A DNA stretch of 34,010 bases from SZUA-365 sp034002405 (GTDB taxonomy: Bacteria; Bacteroidota; Ignavibacteria; SZUA-365): contig JAVFAS010000037.1 of the NCBI GenBank assembly GCA_034002405.1, forward strand, positions 1 to 34,010. Reading direction: 5' to 3'. A program made the position numbers and the translations under genes. This document shows positions 1 through 8,238 of this stretch, piece after piece. Within the stretch, counting starts at the first letter, position 1. Each line of letters opens with the position of its first letter. A model generated the notes under the pieces. The model worked only from the letters and a program-made list of their open reading frames with translations. It was not told where the DNA came from and made no database searches.

Positions 1-205
1 GTTCAAGTCGTGTCCCGAAGAAAATGGCGGTAACTGCTTGTCATTTCATGAGTTGCTTAAGATGGTTAGACAAACGTTGGGACAGTAGTGATTCCGCATA
101 TAGCCACCACCGCTGCATCAGGTTTCACCCATGTCTGCTTTTCTGCCCAGTGACCGATCATACCGCGCGTTGTACGGGGCCGAGAGAGTTGTTTCTAGGA
201 ATATA

Positions 206-294
206 CGAGAAAAGTAGATGGAAACCCGAAAGGCGTGAAACCTGACCGTCGCCGAATGGATAGATGGGCAAACATCCATTCCCCGCAATTCTCG
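206..294 (+). promoter_or_regulatory. Possible structured 5' leader RNA of the T9SS surface protein gene
   Basis: No gene is supported in positions 1-307. The part next to the start codon can fold as a closed three-way junction. An outer stem CGAGA (206-210) pairs with TCTCG (290-294). It encloses a GGCG/CGCC hairpin (232-235 with 250-253) and a perfect 8-bp hairpin, GAATGGAT (254-261) with ATCCATTC (274-281), whose loop holds GGGCAAAC. The intervening CCCGAAAGG and GAAACC stretches recall riboswitch junctions, and GGGCAAAC occurs in c-di-GMP-I aptamers. The rest of that consensus (GACGCAAAGCC) is absent, so no class is assigned. The outer stem ends just before the likely ribosome-binding site, where switching could affect translation. 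The region 1-205 shows nothing clear. Confidence 0.3.
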
Positions 295-307
295 CATGAG
301 GACCGTC

Positions 308-3298
308 ATGAAATCCTTGCTTCTCATCGCTCTTGTCCTTGGTCTGGCACTGTCGCCGATCACCATGGCGCAAACCGTCGTGCATACCGATCCCTACATC
401 CCGGTCGCGACGCCCGCCGAGGGACCCTCGGACCCGAACACGCATTCCACGGCTGGCTGGAGCACACTGTTCAGTGATGATTTCTCGAACATGAGCACCT
501 TATGGCAGCGCTCGGTGAATGCAGGCAGCACGAATGCGTACTGGGGTCGTGTGACGTATCGGCCCGAAAATCCGAACCTTGGCTGGACCCCCATGGCCTG
601 GTGTGCCGCGGATGGTACGGCGGGTCGGACACCCGGGAATCCCTACCCCGCGAACATGAGCGGGTGGATGTTCATCGGCCCCTTCGATCTGCGCGACGCG
701 CGGAATGCGACGCTGAGCTTCCGCTATTGGAACGAATCGGAAAGCGGCTACGACTATCTTAAATGGCTGGCGTCAACCGATGGCACCAACTACTACGGCT
801 ACGAGGTTAGTGGATATTCGCAAGGTTGGCAGACCGTCCAGTTCGACCTTTCCGCAGTGCCAACTCTGGGCGACCTCCGCGGGCTCGCGGCGGTCTGGAT
901 CGGATTCCGGTTCAGCAGCGATGGCAGCAACCAGTTATTGGGCGCGTTCATCGATGATGTCGTGCTGCAAAAGGAGGTTGCCAATGCCGATCTCGAGCCC
1001 ATCGGGCTCACTCTGGATCCGGATCCCGCAATCTATTACTGGAAGAGCGGCTGCACGACCGTGCAGGGACAGTATGTCGAGAGAAATCATGGGGGAAGCA
1101 GCGCGGTCGGTCATTACAGCGAGATTTACCTGACGGACGGAAGCCGACGGTATTCCCTCACCACGGTGCACGTCCCGCAGATTCCGGGGTATTCGGATTC
1201 CCCGACTGTTCCATTCAGCGCGACGGTGCCGGCCGGCATTCCGGACGGGGAATATTATATCTATGCGGAAGCGGACATGAACGGGAGCGTGGGGGAGGAA
1301 AACGAATCCAACAACATCGCCCGATACAGCGAGGACGATCTCGCCTCGGTGCGCAGGACAGCGGAACTGTTCGCGGAGTCGATTGATCCGGTGACGACGT
1401 GGAACTGGCGGCCGGGCGAGCGCCAGAGCGTCACGCTGGAAGTGAAGAATTCCGGTGCGGCATTCGCGCCGCGCCACCGCTCCCGCATCGTGCTCTCGCG
1501 TGATCGCAGCACGGTCATTGCGGTTCTCGGGGATGTGGAATTCTCCAATGGCATTCCGGCGTACTCTTCGGCTTCCGCGATGCTGCTGAACTTCACTGTT
1601 CCGCAGCTGCCGGCAGGAAATTATTATATCGGCGCGATGGTCGATATTGACGGTGATGTGCTCGAGTGCGACAATGAGAATACGGGATATACCATCACCG
1701 CGGATGTGCGTATCGAGGGCGTCAAGGCGGATCTCGCGGTGACGGAACTGCTGGCAACGTCACCGTGGACGGCCGGTTCGACGGTACACGTGACCGTGCG
1801 TGAACGCAATTTCGGAACGGGTCCCGCTGCCGTGCACACGACGCATCTCTATCTCTCCACCAATCCGTCGACCAACGACCATTTTCTCGCGGCGGAATCG
1901 TTTGCCGCGATTGTGCCGGGCGCGGATGCACCGCCGAAGGTATTCAGTTTCTCCGTGCGCGATACAATTCCGACGGGAAATTATTATCTGATCGCGGTCG
2001 CGGATGAAACGGGTGCGGTGGACGAGGAGAACCGGACGAACAACAGATATGTGTATCCCGCGCAGATCACCGTGACGCGTTCCCTCGCCGTGATCACTCC
2101 CGCCGCCGGTGATACCTGGCAGGTCGGGACGCTGCAACAGATCCGGTGGACCAGCAACGGCACACAGTGTGTCCACATCGATCTGAGCACGAACAACGGA
2201 AGCAATTGGTCCAGCATCGTCACATCCTACTCCACGAGCACGGGCGTATTTCCGTGGACAATCCCGAATCTTCCATCCACGCAGTGTCGCATCCGCGTGC
2301 GTGATTGTGGCAGCAGTTCGATCTCGGCGGAAAGCGGAATGTTCACCATCATGCAGCCACAGGGAAGACTGACAGTGCTGCAATCCACAATCGATTTTGG
2401 AACAGTGGATATCGGAAAGAGCAAACAGGCATCGGTGACCTTCCGCAATGATGGCAATGGCAATCTCACCGTCGGGACGCCCTCGATTTCGGGGAATAAC
2501 AGTACGGAATTCCGGATTGTCGGGGGTGTCTCCACCAGCATCCCGCCATCATCCACCGGAACCATCACCGTCGAATTCATCCCGAACAATCCCGCGGGGC
2601 TGAAACAGGCAATGCTGACCTTCACGACCTCCGATCCGCAGGCGCCGCAGGCCACGATTTCACTCTCCGGCACCGCGCAGGGCGATGCGGGAGGAATCGT
2701 GCTCCAGAATACTGAACTGAACTTCGGTGTTGTCAATGTCGGATACTCCGCGACACGCGTGCTGTATGTGATAAACATGTCCCAAAGTCCCGTGTATCTC
2801 AGTGCGCTAAGAATCGAGGGGACGTATGGGAATCTCTTTGTGCCCGAGATGAAGACCAGCAATCCGATCCCCGCGGGCCAGTCGGCGATGATCCAGGTCA
2901 CGTTCCAACCGACAGGCAGCGGAATGCGCACCGCGCAACTGTGTTTCAATTCAAGCGACCCCAAGATGCCGCAATGCTGCGTTCCGCTCTTCGGCGATGG
3001 CACCACCGCGGTTGGCGAACCGCCCGCATCCCCCGCGGAACTGACGCTGCATCCGAACTATCCGAATCCCTTCCATGGTACGACGACGATTGAATTCAGC
3101 GTGCGACGGACGATGCCGGTGATGGTATATATATACAATGCCGCCGGTGAGCTGCAGGCGACGTTGGATGCAGGCACACGCGAGGCCGGGACGCATGCCA
3201 TTGTCTGGAATGCCGAGGGACTCCCCGCCGGTATCTATCATTGCCGGATCGTGGCGGATGGCCGGCAGGCAACGCGGAAGATCCTCCACGTTCGGTAA
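308..3298 (+). CDS. Secreted multidomain surface protein with CARDB repeats and T9SS C-terminal sorting domain
   Basis: Likely exported, then released or anchored at the outer surface by type IX secretion. The ATG at 308 is preferred over the in-frame ATG at 296 because GAGGA lies 5 nt upstream of it and none precedes 296. The product (996 aa) begins with a signal peptide (MKSLLLIALVLGLALS...MAQ). Domains read in order, roughly: a jelly-roll or choice-of-anchor-J-like domain (50-225), three CARDB-type Ig domains (230-345, 350-475, 480-595; each ends near an E-N-x-x-N motif or equivalent), a GPI-anchored-like beta domain (600-685), two HYDIN/ASPM-type domains starting L-x-F-G-x-V (690-795 and 800-905), and a C-terminal sorting domain with HPNYPNPF and a final RKILHVR. 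It stands alone and is followed by a terminator. Ligand or adhesion role is unknown. Confidence 0.9.
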   Translation: MKSLLLIALVLGLALSPITMAQTVVHTDPYIPVATPAEGPSDPNTHSTAGWSTLFSDDFSNMSTLWQRSVNAGSTNAYWGRVTYRPENPNLGWTPMAWCAADGTAGRTPGNPYPANMSGWMFIGPFDLRDARNATLSFRYWNESESGYDYLKWLASTDGTNYYGYEVSGYSQGWQTVQFDLSAVPTLGDLRGLAAVWIGFRFSSDGSNQLLGAFIDDVVLQKEVANADLEPIGLTLDPDPAIYYWKSGCTTVQGQYVERNHGGSSAVGHYSEIYLTDGSRRYSLTTVHVPQIPGYSDSPTVPFSATVPAGIPDGEYYIYAEADMNGSVGEENESNNIARYSEDDLASVRRTAELFAESIDPVTTWNWRPGERQSVTLEVKNSGAAFAPRHRSRIVLSRDRSTVIAVLGDVEFSNGIPAYSSASAMLLNFTVPQLPAGNYYIGAMVDIDGDVLECDNENTGYTITADVRIEGVKADLAVTELLATSPWTAGSTVHVTVRERNFGTGPAAVHTTHLYLSTNPSTNDHFLAAESFAAIVPGADAPPKVFSFSVRDTIPTGNYYLIAVADETGAVDEENRTNNRYVYPAQITVTRSLAVITPAAGDTWQVGTLQQIRWTSNGTQCVHIDLSTNNGSNWSSIVTSYSTSTGVFPWTIPNLPSTQCRIRVRDCGSSSISAESGMFTIMQPQGRLTVLQSTIDFGTVDIGKSKQASVTFRNDGNGNLTVGTPSISGNNSTEFRIVGGVSTSIPPSSTGTITVEFIPNNPAGLKQAMLTFTTSDPQAPQATISLSGTAQGDAGGIVLQNTELNFGVVNVGYSATRVLYVINMSQSPVYLSALRIEGTYGNLFVPEMKTSNPIPAGQSAMIQVTFQPTGSGMRTAQLCFNSSDPKMPQCCVPLFGDGTTAVGEPPASPAELTLHPNYPNPFHGTTTIEFSVRRTMPVMVYIYNAAGELQATLDAGTREAGTHAIVWNAEGLPAGIYHCRIVADGRQATRKILHVR

Positions 3299-3311
3299 CA
3301 GCGGAGCAGCG

Positions 3312-3392
3312 AGCGAAAAGAGACAGCGAGCGAAAAGAGACAGCCAGCGAAAAGAGACAGCCAGCGAAAAGAGACAGCCAGCGACAAGAGAC
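3312..3392. repeat. 17-bp tandem repeat, about 4.8 copies
   Basis: The unit AGCGAAAAGAGACAGCC repeats at 3312, 3329, 3346 and 3363, with a partial, diverged copy from 3380. The first unit ends in G instead of C. The array fills the space between the stop codon of the surface-protein gene (3298) and its terminator. There are no spacers between units, so it is not a CRISPR array. Confidence 0.93.
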
Positions 3393-3423
3393 GGCGGGAG
3401 CCCAACGGCTCCCGCCGTTTTCT
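3391..3423 (+). terminator. Rho-independent terminator of the surface-protein gene
   Basis: A perfect 12-bp stem (ACGGCGGGAGCC, 3391-3402, with GGCTCCCGCCGT, 3407-3418) has a CAAC loop and is followed by a T-rich stretch. The convergent TPR-CHAT gene ends at 3437. The same hairpin lies downstream of it, but the minus strand lacks a U tract, so efficient termination is predicted only for the plus strand. Confidence 0.9.
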
Positions 3424-3436
3424 CATGTTGGCGTGA

Positions 3437-6364
3437 TCAGCGCCGGAGAATGGTAAACGCGCCCCAGTCGCAGGGAAGGATGCCGTCGGAAATCAGTGCG
3501 CGCTGGGTGGCGCGAAGGGCCGCATCCGCGTCAAGGTCCCGAAGATATTCTTCATAAAATATTTTCATGAATGAAAATGCGGCATGATCATCGATACTCC
3601 AGAGACTCATCATCACCGCATGTACTCCCGCGATGAGAAACGCCCGCTGCAATCCATAGATACCTTCGCCGATGTGCATCGCGCCCGCGGCGGTTTCGCA
3701 GGCCGACAACACCACGAGTTCCGTGCCGTCGAGTCGCAGGCTGCTCGCCTCCATCGAGAGTAGGATGCCATCATCCCGTGTGCGGGTGGAATCCGGCATG
3801 TCGCCGGGCACAGCCGCGTCACGCGCGCGATGCACCCCCGCGAAGACGAGTCCGGACCGCAGCAGGGGGTCGCTTGCCGCACCCAGATCGCCTGCGGTCA
3901 TGAAGACATCGGTCTCCGTGCTGCTGTCGGGCAGGAAAAATCCATGCGTGGCGACATGGATCAACGTCGGCGGTGGATAGCCGCGAAGCCATGATTCCGT
4001 GGCCTGGTCTCTCATGTGCAAGGAAACATTCCATCCCTTCTGCATCAGGCGGCGGTGAATGGCCTTTCCCTCTTCCTCGGTGTAGCGAAGATCGCTCCAC
4101 TCCATGCCGGGACGCAGCGGATTGCCGGGAGGCGTGTGCGATGGATTCTTCAGCGAAGCGCTGCTGTCGCTGTCTCCCTGAAAATCCGGACGGACGAGTA
4201 TCAGTGCATTGCGTACGGGATCGTGTGTCCGGGTCGGCGCACCCGTCGCGAGCGCGATGGAGTTCGTCACGCGACGGATATCCAGATCTTCGACGAGATA
4301 ACGACCGGAAGGGGACAGCAGCGTATTGATATTTATTTGCTGATAGACACCGTCGTCGGAGAGATACACGCGGCGCACGCCACTGAGCCGTTGTTGAATC
4401 GGTGCCCAGTATACCGCGTGGAGTTCCCGCAACCGCGCCGGGAGGGAGGCGCGATACTCCCGCATCGGCATGCCGTGATTGTCCGGTGATCGCGGGAGCA
4501 GGGCGGCGCGATACCGCGCGTACCACTTCGTCTCGAGCGCATTGCCGTCGGGGAGTTCGATCAGATCGGGGTGATGTCGGGTCCGCGGTGTGATGATCAA
4601 GGCGATGTAGCGGATCGAGTCCGTCCATTCCACATCGCAATGACGGAATCGGATGATCTCGACCACCGCCTCGTCTTCCCGCAGGTGCGCCTGCACATCC
4701 CGCCATCCATGGGTTTTCAATGGATAGACCGCGTTTGCCTCGGACGATCGCAGCGCCAGTTGATGCTCGATGGCGTTGAGCGCCGTCGTGAGCGAATCGA
4801 GCGCGCGCCGCCGGTCATCGCTGTCGTCCCCGTGCCCCGCCGCCTCATGCCCGCGTTCGCTCTCCAGACGCAGCCAGGTGATATACAATCGATGCAGCGT
4901 GCTGTCCTCCGTCGCCTCGAGTTTTCGCCGGAAATCGCGCGATGAACGGAGGAGCAGCGATTTCACCGCGACGCGGTTGTCATACATCTCGCTGGCAAGA
5001 TCCGGATGGTCCTGGATTCCACGGAGATACCACGAATAATACCGCTCGAAATTCCGACGCAGCAGATCGAGGTACCGGGCTTGTTCCCGCGCACTCAATG
5101 CGGGAAAGTTCTGCATGATATTGAGGAGATAGATATCTCTTGCGGATCTCCAGTACGGCGCCGCATCGCGCCAGCGGTCCAGTGTTGCATAGAGAAGGGA
5201 AATATGGTCGGCGTACCGCGCGATCGCGGGATGGCCCGCTGGGAGCGTATGCATGGCCGTGGTGTGCGCGCGGACGAAATACTGCTCCGCGTCGACATAC
5301 TTCCGTTTCAGAAAGAGCAGGCGCCCCAGGTTGTTCATCGCCCGCGCGGTGAGATAGTGTTCGCCCGGAAAAAACCGCTCACGCAGCGCGAGCCCCTCCC
5401 GGAGCAGCGGCTCGCTCTCGTCGAGCCGACCCATCGCCAGATACAACGTGCCAAGATTCAGGATGCAGCGCGCGGTTTCGGTCTCGGGCTCCTTGTACGT
5501 CGCGCGGCGAATCTGCAGGACACGCCGCATCATGACCTCGGCTTCGCGATACCGATGTTGCATCTGATAGAGCACGCCGAGATCGCCGAGGGTCGTGGTG
5601 ATATTGTTGTGATGGGGACCATACCGGCGCTCGGCATCCGCGAGGGCTTCGAGAAAATCCCGCTCCGCTTCATCGAAGCGGCCTTGCGCGAGCTTCACCT
5701 CGGCGAGGTACGTCAGATACCAGTACAGTCGGTGATTCCCGGCCTCTCTGCTGAGTTCGACCGAGCGCAACGCATATCGCTCGGCCGCGGTGAGCATGCC
5801 CTGTTCCTTATGGAGATCCACCAGGTGGTAGAGGATCTCAAGAAGCACCGGGTAATTCGGGGGTGTCGTCCGTTCCGTGCTCGCGAGTGCGGCCAGAAGC
5901 TGCTGCTCCGCGTCCTTCCAGCGGCCGAGTCCCCTGAGAAGGTTCCCGTAGTCGAAGGCGAAATCACGGCGAAGGCAGAGAAGTACCGAATCGGCAGTCG
6001 GCGGGATGCGCTCGAGCGTCGCGCGGATCTGGTGATAGAGCGATTCCGATTCCCGATAGCGAACGGCAACGTTCAAGCGGAAGGCGAGCTGCAGCTGCGC
6101 ACGAATCGTCACGGGATGGTCGTCCCCGAGTGAACGTCGTGCGAGGGAAATCATGCGTTCGGCGACAAGAAGCGCGTTGTTCCAGTCCCCCGCACGGTAT
6201 CGCCGCTCGGCATCGAGACGCAGGATTTCAATGCTGTCCGGCAGCGCCACACCGGATTGACCCGGAAGAGACTGCGTGCATGTCAGGATCAGACAGGCGA
6301 GCACAGCGACGCGGGATCGCGTGCACACGCAACGCTTGGCTGATCCACTGTGACGGATACCCAT
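3437..6364 (-). CDS. Exported TPR-repeat protein with C-terminal CHAT (caspase-like) protease domain
   Basis: A CHAT-family cysteine peptidase fused to TPRs (975 aa from the chosen start). The open frame extends 36 codons upstream to 6472, but that stretch is translated tandem repeat (6410-6482), so ATG 6364 is preferred. It is followed by a basic N-terminus and a hydrophobic segment (VAVLACLILTC) ending near SLPGQ, read as a signal peptide or anchor. Residues about 40-450 hold kinesin-light-chain-like TPRs with recurring A-x-x-Y/L-x-x-A spacing. The C-terminal ~280 residues form the CHAT domain. The predicted dyad is His807 in HVATHG and Cys889 in LSACETA, and both are intact. The sulfur operon lies upstream on the same strand about 155 bp away, so read-through is possible. 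The substrate is unknown. Export would distinguish it from cytoplasmic CHAT defence effectors. Confidence 0.9.
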   Translation of the reverse strand: MGIRHSGSAKRCVCTRSRVAVLACLILTCTQSLPGQSGVALPDSIEILRLDAERRYRAGDWNNALLVAERMISLARRSLGDDHPVTIRAQLQLAFRLNVAVRYRESESLYHQIRATLERIPPTADSVLLCLRRDFAFDYGNLLRGLGRWKDAEQQLLAALASTERTTPPNYPVLLEILYHLVDLHKEQGMLTAAERYALRSVELSREAGNHRLYWYLTYLAEVKLAQGRFDEAERDFLEALADAERRYGPHHNNITTTLGDLGVLYQMQHRYREAEVMMRRVLQIRRATYKEPETETARCILNLGTLYLAMGRLDESEPLLREGLALRERFFPGEHYLTARAMNNLGRLLFLKRKYVDAEQYFVRAHTTAMHTLPAGHPAIARYADHISLLYATLDRWRDAAPYWRSARDIYLLNIMQNFPALSAREQARYLDLLRRNFERYYSWYLRGIQDHPDLASEMYDNRVAVKSLLLRSSRDFRRKLEATEDSTLHRLYITWLRLESERGHEAAGHGDDSDDRRRALDSLTTALNAIEHQLALRSSEANAVYPLKTHGWRDVQAHLREDEAVVEIIRFRHCDVEWTDSIRYIALIITPRTRHHPDLIELPDGNALETKWYARYRAALLPRSPDNHGMPMREYRASLPARLRELHAVYWAPIQQRLSGVRRVYLSDDGVYQQININTLLSPSGRYLVEDLDIRRVTNSIALATGAPTRTHDPVRNALILVRPDFQGDSDSSASLKNPSHTPPGNPLRPGMEWSDLRYTEEEGKAIHRRLMQKGWNVSLHMRDQATESWLRGYPPPTLIHVATHGFFLPDSSTETDVFMTAGDLGAASDPLLRSGLVFAGVHRARDAAVPGDMPDSTRTRDDGILLSMEASSLRLDGTELVVLSACETAAGAMHIGEGIYGLQRAFLIAGVHAVMMSLWSIDDHAAFSFMKIFYEEYLRDLDADAALRATQRALISDGILPCDWGAFTILRR

Positions 6365-6409
6365 CGTGAAAAACCTGACGAATGATCCGCCCAAACTACG
6401 GCATTCGCG

Positions 6410-6482
6410 GCCAAAAGCCAACAGCCAACGTGCCAAAAGCCAACAGCCAACGTGCCAAAAGCCAACAGCCAACAGCCAACGT
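6410..6482. repeat. 22-bp tandem repeat upstream of the TPR-CHAT gene
   Basis: The unit GCCAAAAGCCAACAGCCAACGT begins at 6410, 6432 and 6454. The third copy has a 7-nt internal duplication (AACAGCC). GC-rich GTGCCGGCG-type repeats follow to about 6513. The array lies between the end of the YeeE/rhodanese gene and the start of the TPR-CHAT gene. It resembles the 17-bp repeat at 3312-3392 (shared core AAAAG...ACAGCCA). No U-tract terminator is seen here. Confidence 0.9.
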
Positions 6483-6519
6483 GCCGCCGGCGTGCCGGCG
6501 GCGTGCCGGCGGCTACCGG

Positions 6520-7710
6520 CTAACAGCCGCCCACGGCGCGCTTGATCACCTTCGGCGCGGCGGGCGCGGCCTGCTGCACGGCGATGAGCGCGGGGAGTTC
6601 GCGACGCGCGCGCGCGCGGAAGCGATGGGTGTCGACAGCGGCGCGGGATTCCGGAACACTGCTGGTGTCGAAGCGGAGAATGTCACGTTCGAACGCCGCG
6701 AGTCCGCCCTCGAGGATGCGCACATTGTCATGCCCCAATTCCCGCGCGATCGCGGCCATGCGGAGTTCGCTGCGCTCGTCGTCGGCGACGATGATATTCA
6801 CCATATTTTTTTTCACGAAGAGCTGCATGGGTTCTTTCTCGAACAGGTTGTCGAGCGTGAATGCCGTGGCGTGGGGGAGCGGGAGGTGTTTGATCGCGTC
6901 GGACGAACGGAAATCCACCACCTGCAGGCGGGGATCGTCGTCGAGGAGACGGAATGCGAATTCATCCACCGTCATCGTGGGAATCCGTCCACGGGTCTCG
7001 GCGTCAATGTGCGCGGTGCGGGAGAGGAGGACATCCTTCTCCGCCGGAAGCGCGAACCCCGATACGGCGATCAGGCCACCGACGGCGGCCGCCGTGACGG
7101 AGACGCGGGTGAGTTGGATAAACGGACGCTTTTCTCCGTTGACGCGCGCCTCGATCAGCGAGACGGCCCAGAAGGCGACGAGGGCGACGGTGGTGAGCAG
7201 AAGGACGAAGAGGGGTTTGGGAATGCCGGTGGTCTCGAAGATCTGCGGACTGCCCCAGTGACCGGCCTTGTACAATTCCTCGAACAGCGGGTAGCCCTCG
7301 GCGAAGAGCAGGACGCCGAGGAAGGAACCCGCGACGAAGAGCATGGCGTCGATCTTTCCGATCGCCGCGGCGCAGACGCTGGTGCCGGGACAGAATCCGC
7401 CGATGACGAAGCCGAGTCCCATGATCAGTCCGCCCGCCAGTGCCGACCAGATGAAGGTGGGATTGATATACACGAGATTGATATCCAGCAATCCGAAATG
7501 CTGCAGTGCGATCACGCCGAACATGGCGACGATGCCGGCGGTGAAGAAGACACGCAGCACGGTGAAGTCATAGCCGTAGAAGAGCCCGACCAGTTTCTTC
7601 GAGGTCGAGAAGCCGGCCTGCTCGAGAATCCAGCCGAAGGCAACGCCGATCAGAATGGCGACAACGAAGTTGAGGTTCGGGCCGATGATATCCGGTACGA
7701 GGGGTCCCAT
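6520..7710 (-). CDS. YeeE/YedE-family sulfur transporter fused to a degenerate rhodanese-like domain
   Basis: An inner-membrane YeeE/YedE (TsuA-related) protein thought to move thiosulfate or related sulfur species. Residues 1-225 hold several hydrophobic segments and the family motif GGFCPGT with Cys107, plus Cys113. Residues about 245-345 look like a rhodanese fold (QVVDFRSSDAI, then VRILEGGLAAF). The active-site loop reads VADDERS (308-314), where active enzymes have CxxGxRS, so the catalytic Cys is missing. The tail to residue 396 is Arg/Ala-rich and ends in Cys. AAGGAG lies 8 nt upstream of the start. It is the last gene of the octaheme cytochrome operon, 12 nt after the other YeeE gene. 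The pseudo-rhodanese may bind rather than transfer sulfur; that is inference. Confidence 0.88.
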   Translation of the reverse strand: MGPLVPDIIGPNLNFVVAILIGVAFGWILEQAGFSTSKKLVGLFYGYDFTVLRVFFTAGIVAMFGVIALQHFGLLDINLVYINPTFIWSALAGGLIMGLGFVIGGFCPGTSVCAAAIGKIDAMLFVAGSFLGVLLFAEGYPLFEELYKAGHWGSPQIFETTGIPKPLFVLLLTTVALVAFWAVSLIEARVNGEKRPFIQLTRVSVTAAAVGGLIAVSGFALPAEKDVLLSRTAHIDAETRGRIPTMTVDEFAFRLLDDDPRLQVVDFRSSDAIKHLPLPHATAFTLDNLFEKEPMQLFVKKNMVNIIVADDERSELRMAAIARELGHDNVRILEGGLAAFERDILRFDTSSVPESRAAVDTHRFRARARRELPALIAVQQAAPAAPKVIKRAVGGC

Positions 7711-7722
7711 CTGTCGTGCTCC

Positions 7723-8238
7723 TTACAGCCAGAGTTTGCGGAAAAAGTAAGCGAACGCGTATGCGCCGCCGAAAATGGCCATCATCGTGATCAGGCCGCC
7801 GGTGGACAGCACGCCCATGCCGCTCAGTGCGGCGCCGCTGGTGCAGCCGCGGCCGAGTTGGGCGCCGAGTCCAAACAGCGCGCCACCGAGAATCGCCCCG
7901 GCGAAGCGCATGCGGCTGGTACTGCGGGGACCATGTTCAAGCTTGAGCGCCAGACGACCGGAGAGCAATCCGGAGAGGAAGGCACCGATGACGACGCCGA
8001 TGACCTCGAAGACCAGCCAGTTCTTCAATGCTCCGTCGGGATGTTCCTCCTGATATTCGTTATAGTATTTCGACGCCGCCGCATGCGACGGGGCCACGGT
8101 GGTGACCGTCGCCACGGTGGCGCTTTTCACCGCGCCGCTGGCACCGAGTCCGCGTCCGGTGATGAAGATGGTGGCGGTGAGCAGCAAGCCGAGCAAGACG
8201 CCCGCGAGATAGGGGTTCATGTACGGTTTGGGATTCAT
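7723..8238 (-). CDS. YeeE/YedE-family membrane protein (half-size)
   Basis: A 171-aa membrane protein of the YeeE/YedE sulfur-transport family. It has an N-terminal hydrophobic segment (residues 10-30), a hydrophilic stretch (50-72), and hydrophobic segments at about 74-96, 110-128 and 145-165. The family motif GRGCTSG contains Cys132, the sort of conserved Cys proposed to carry sulfur through the membrane in this family. Its ATG overlaps the TGA of the cytochrome b gene (ATGA), and GGAG lies 8 nt upstream. The 396-aa YeeE protein follows 12 nt later. The two probably act as paired halves of one transporter. Confidence 0.88.
   Translation of the reverse strand: MNPKPYMNPYLAGVLLGLLLTATIFITGRGLGASGAVKSATVATVTTVAPSHAAASKYYNEYQEEHPDGALKNWLVFEVIGVVIGAFLSGLLSGRLALKLEHGPRSTSRMRFAGAILGGALFGLGAQLGRGCTSGAALSGMGVLSTGGLITMMAIFGGAYAFAYFFRKLWL

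Noticed and set aside
24..245. Small plus-strand open frame of 73 codons at the window start
   Set aside because: No ribosome-binding site or recognisable protein features, and it overlaps the probable leader region.
206..294. Confident assignment as a c-di-GMP-I riboswitch
   Set aside because: Only short pieces match. The conserved GACGCAAAGCC segment and the tetraloop-receptor layout are missing.
3312..3392. CRISPR array
   Set aside because: Units are directly adjacent with no spacers, only 17 bp long, and no cas genes are present. The same reasoning rejects 6410-6482.
3437..6364. TPR-CHAT protein as a type III-E CRISPR (Craspase) component
   Set aside because: No Cas7-11 gene or array nearby, and the protein appears exported.
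6365..6472. N-terminal extension of the TPR-CHAT frame (WLLA/FWHVGC repeats)
   Set aside because: It is the translation of the 22-bp tandem repeat. The signal-like segment begins after the ATG at 6364, so the extension is unlikely to be coding.
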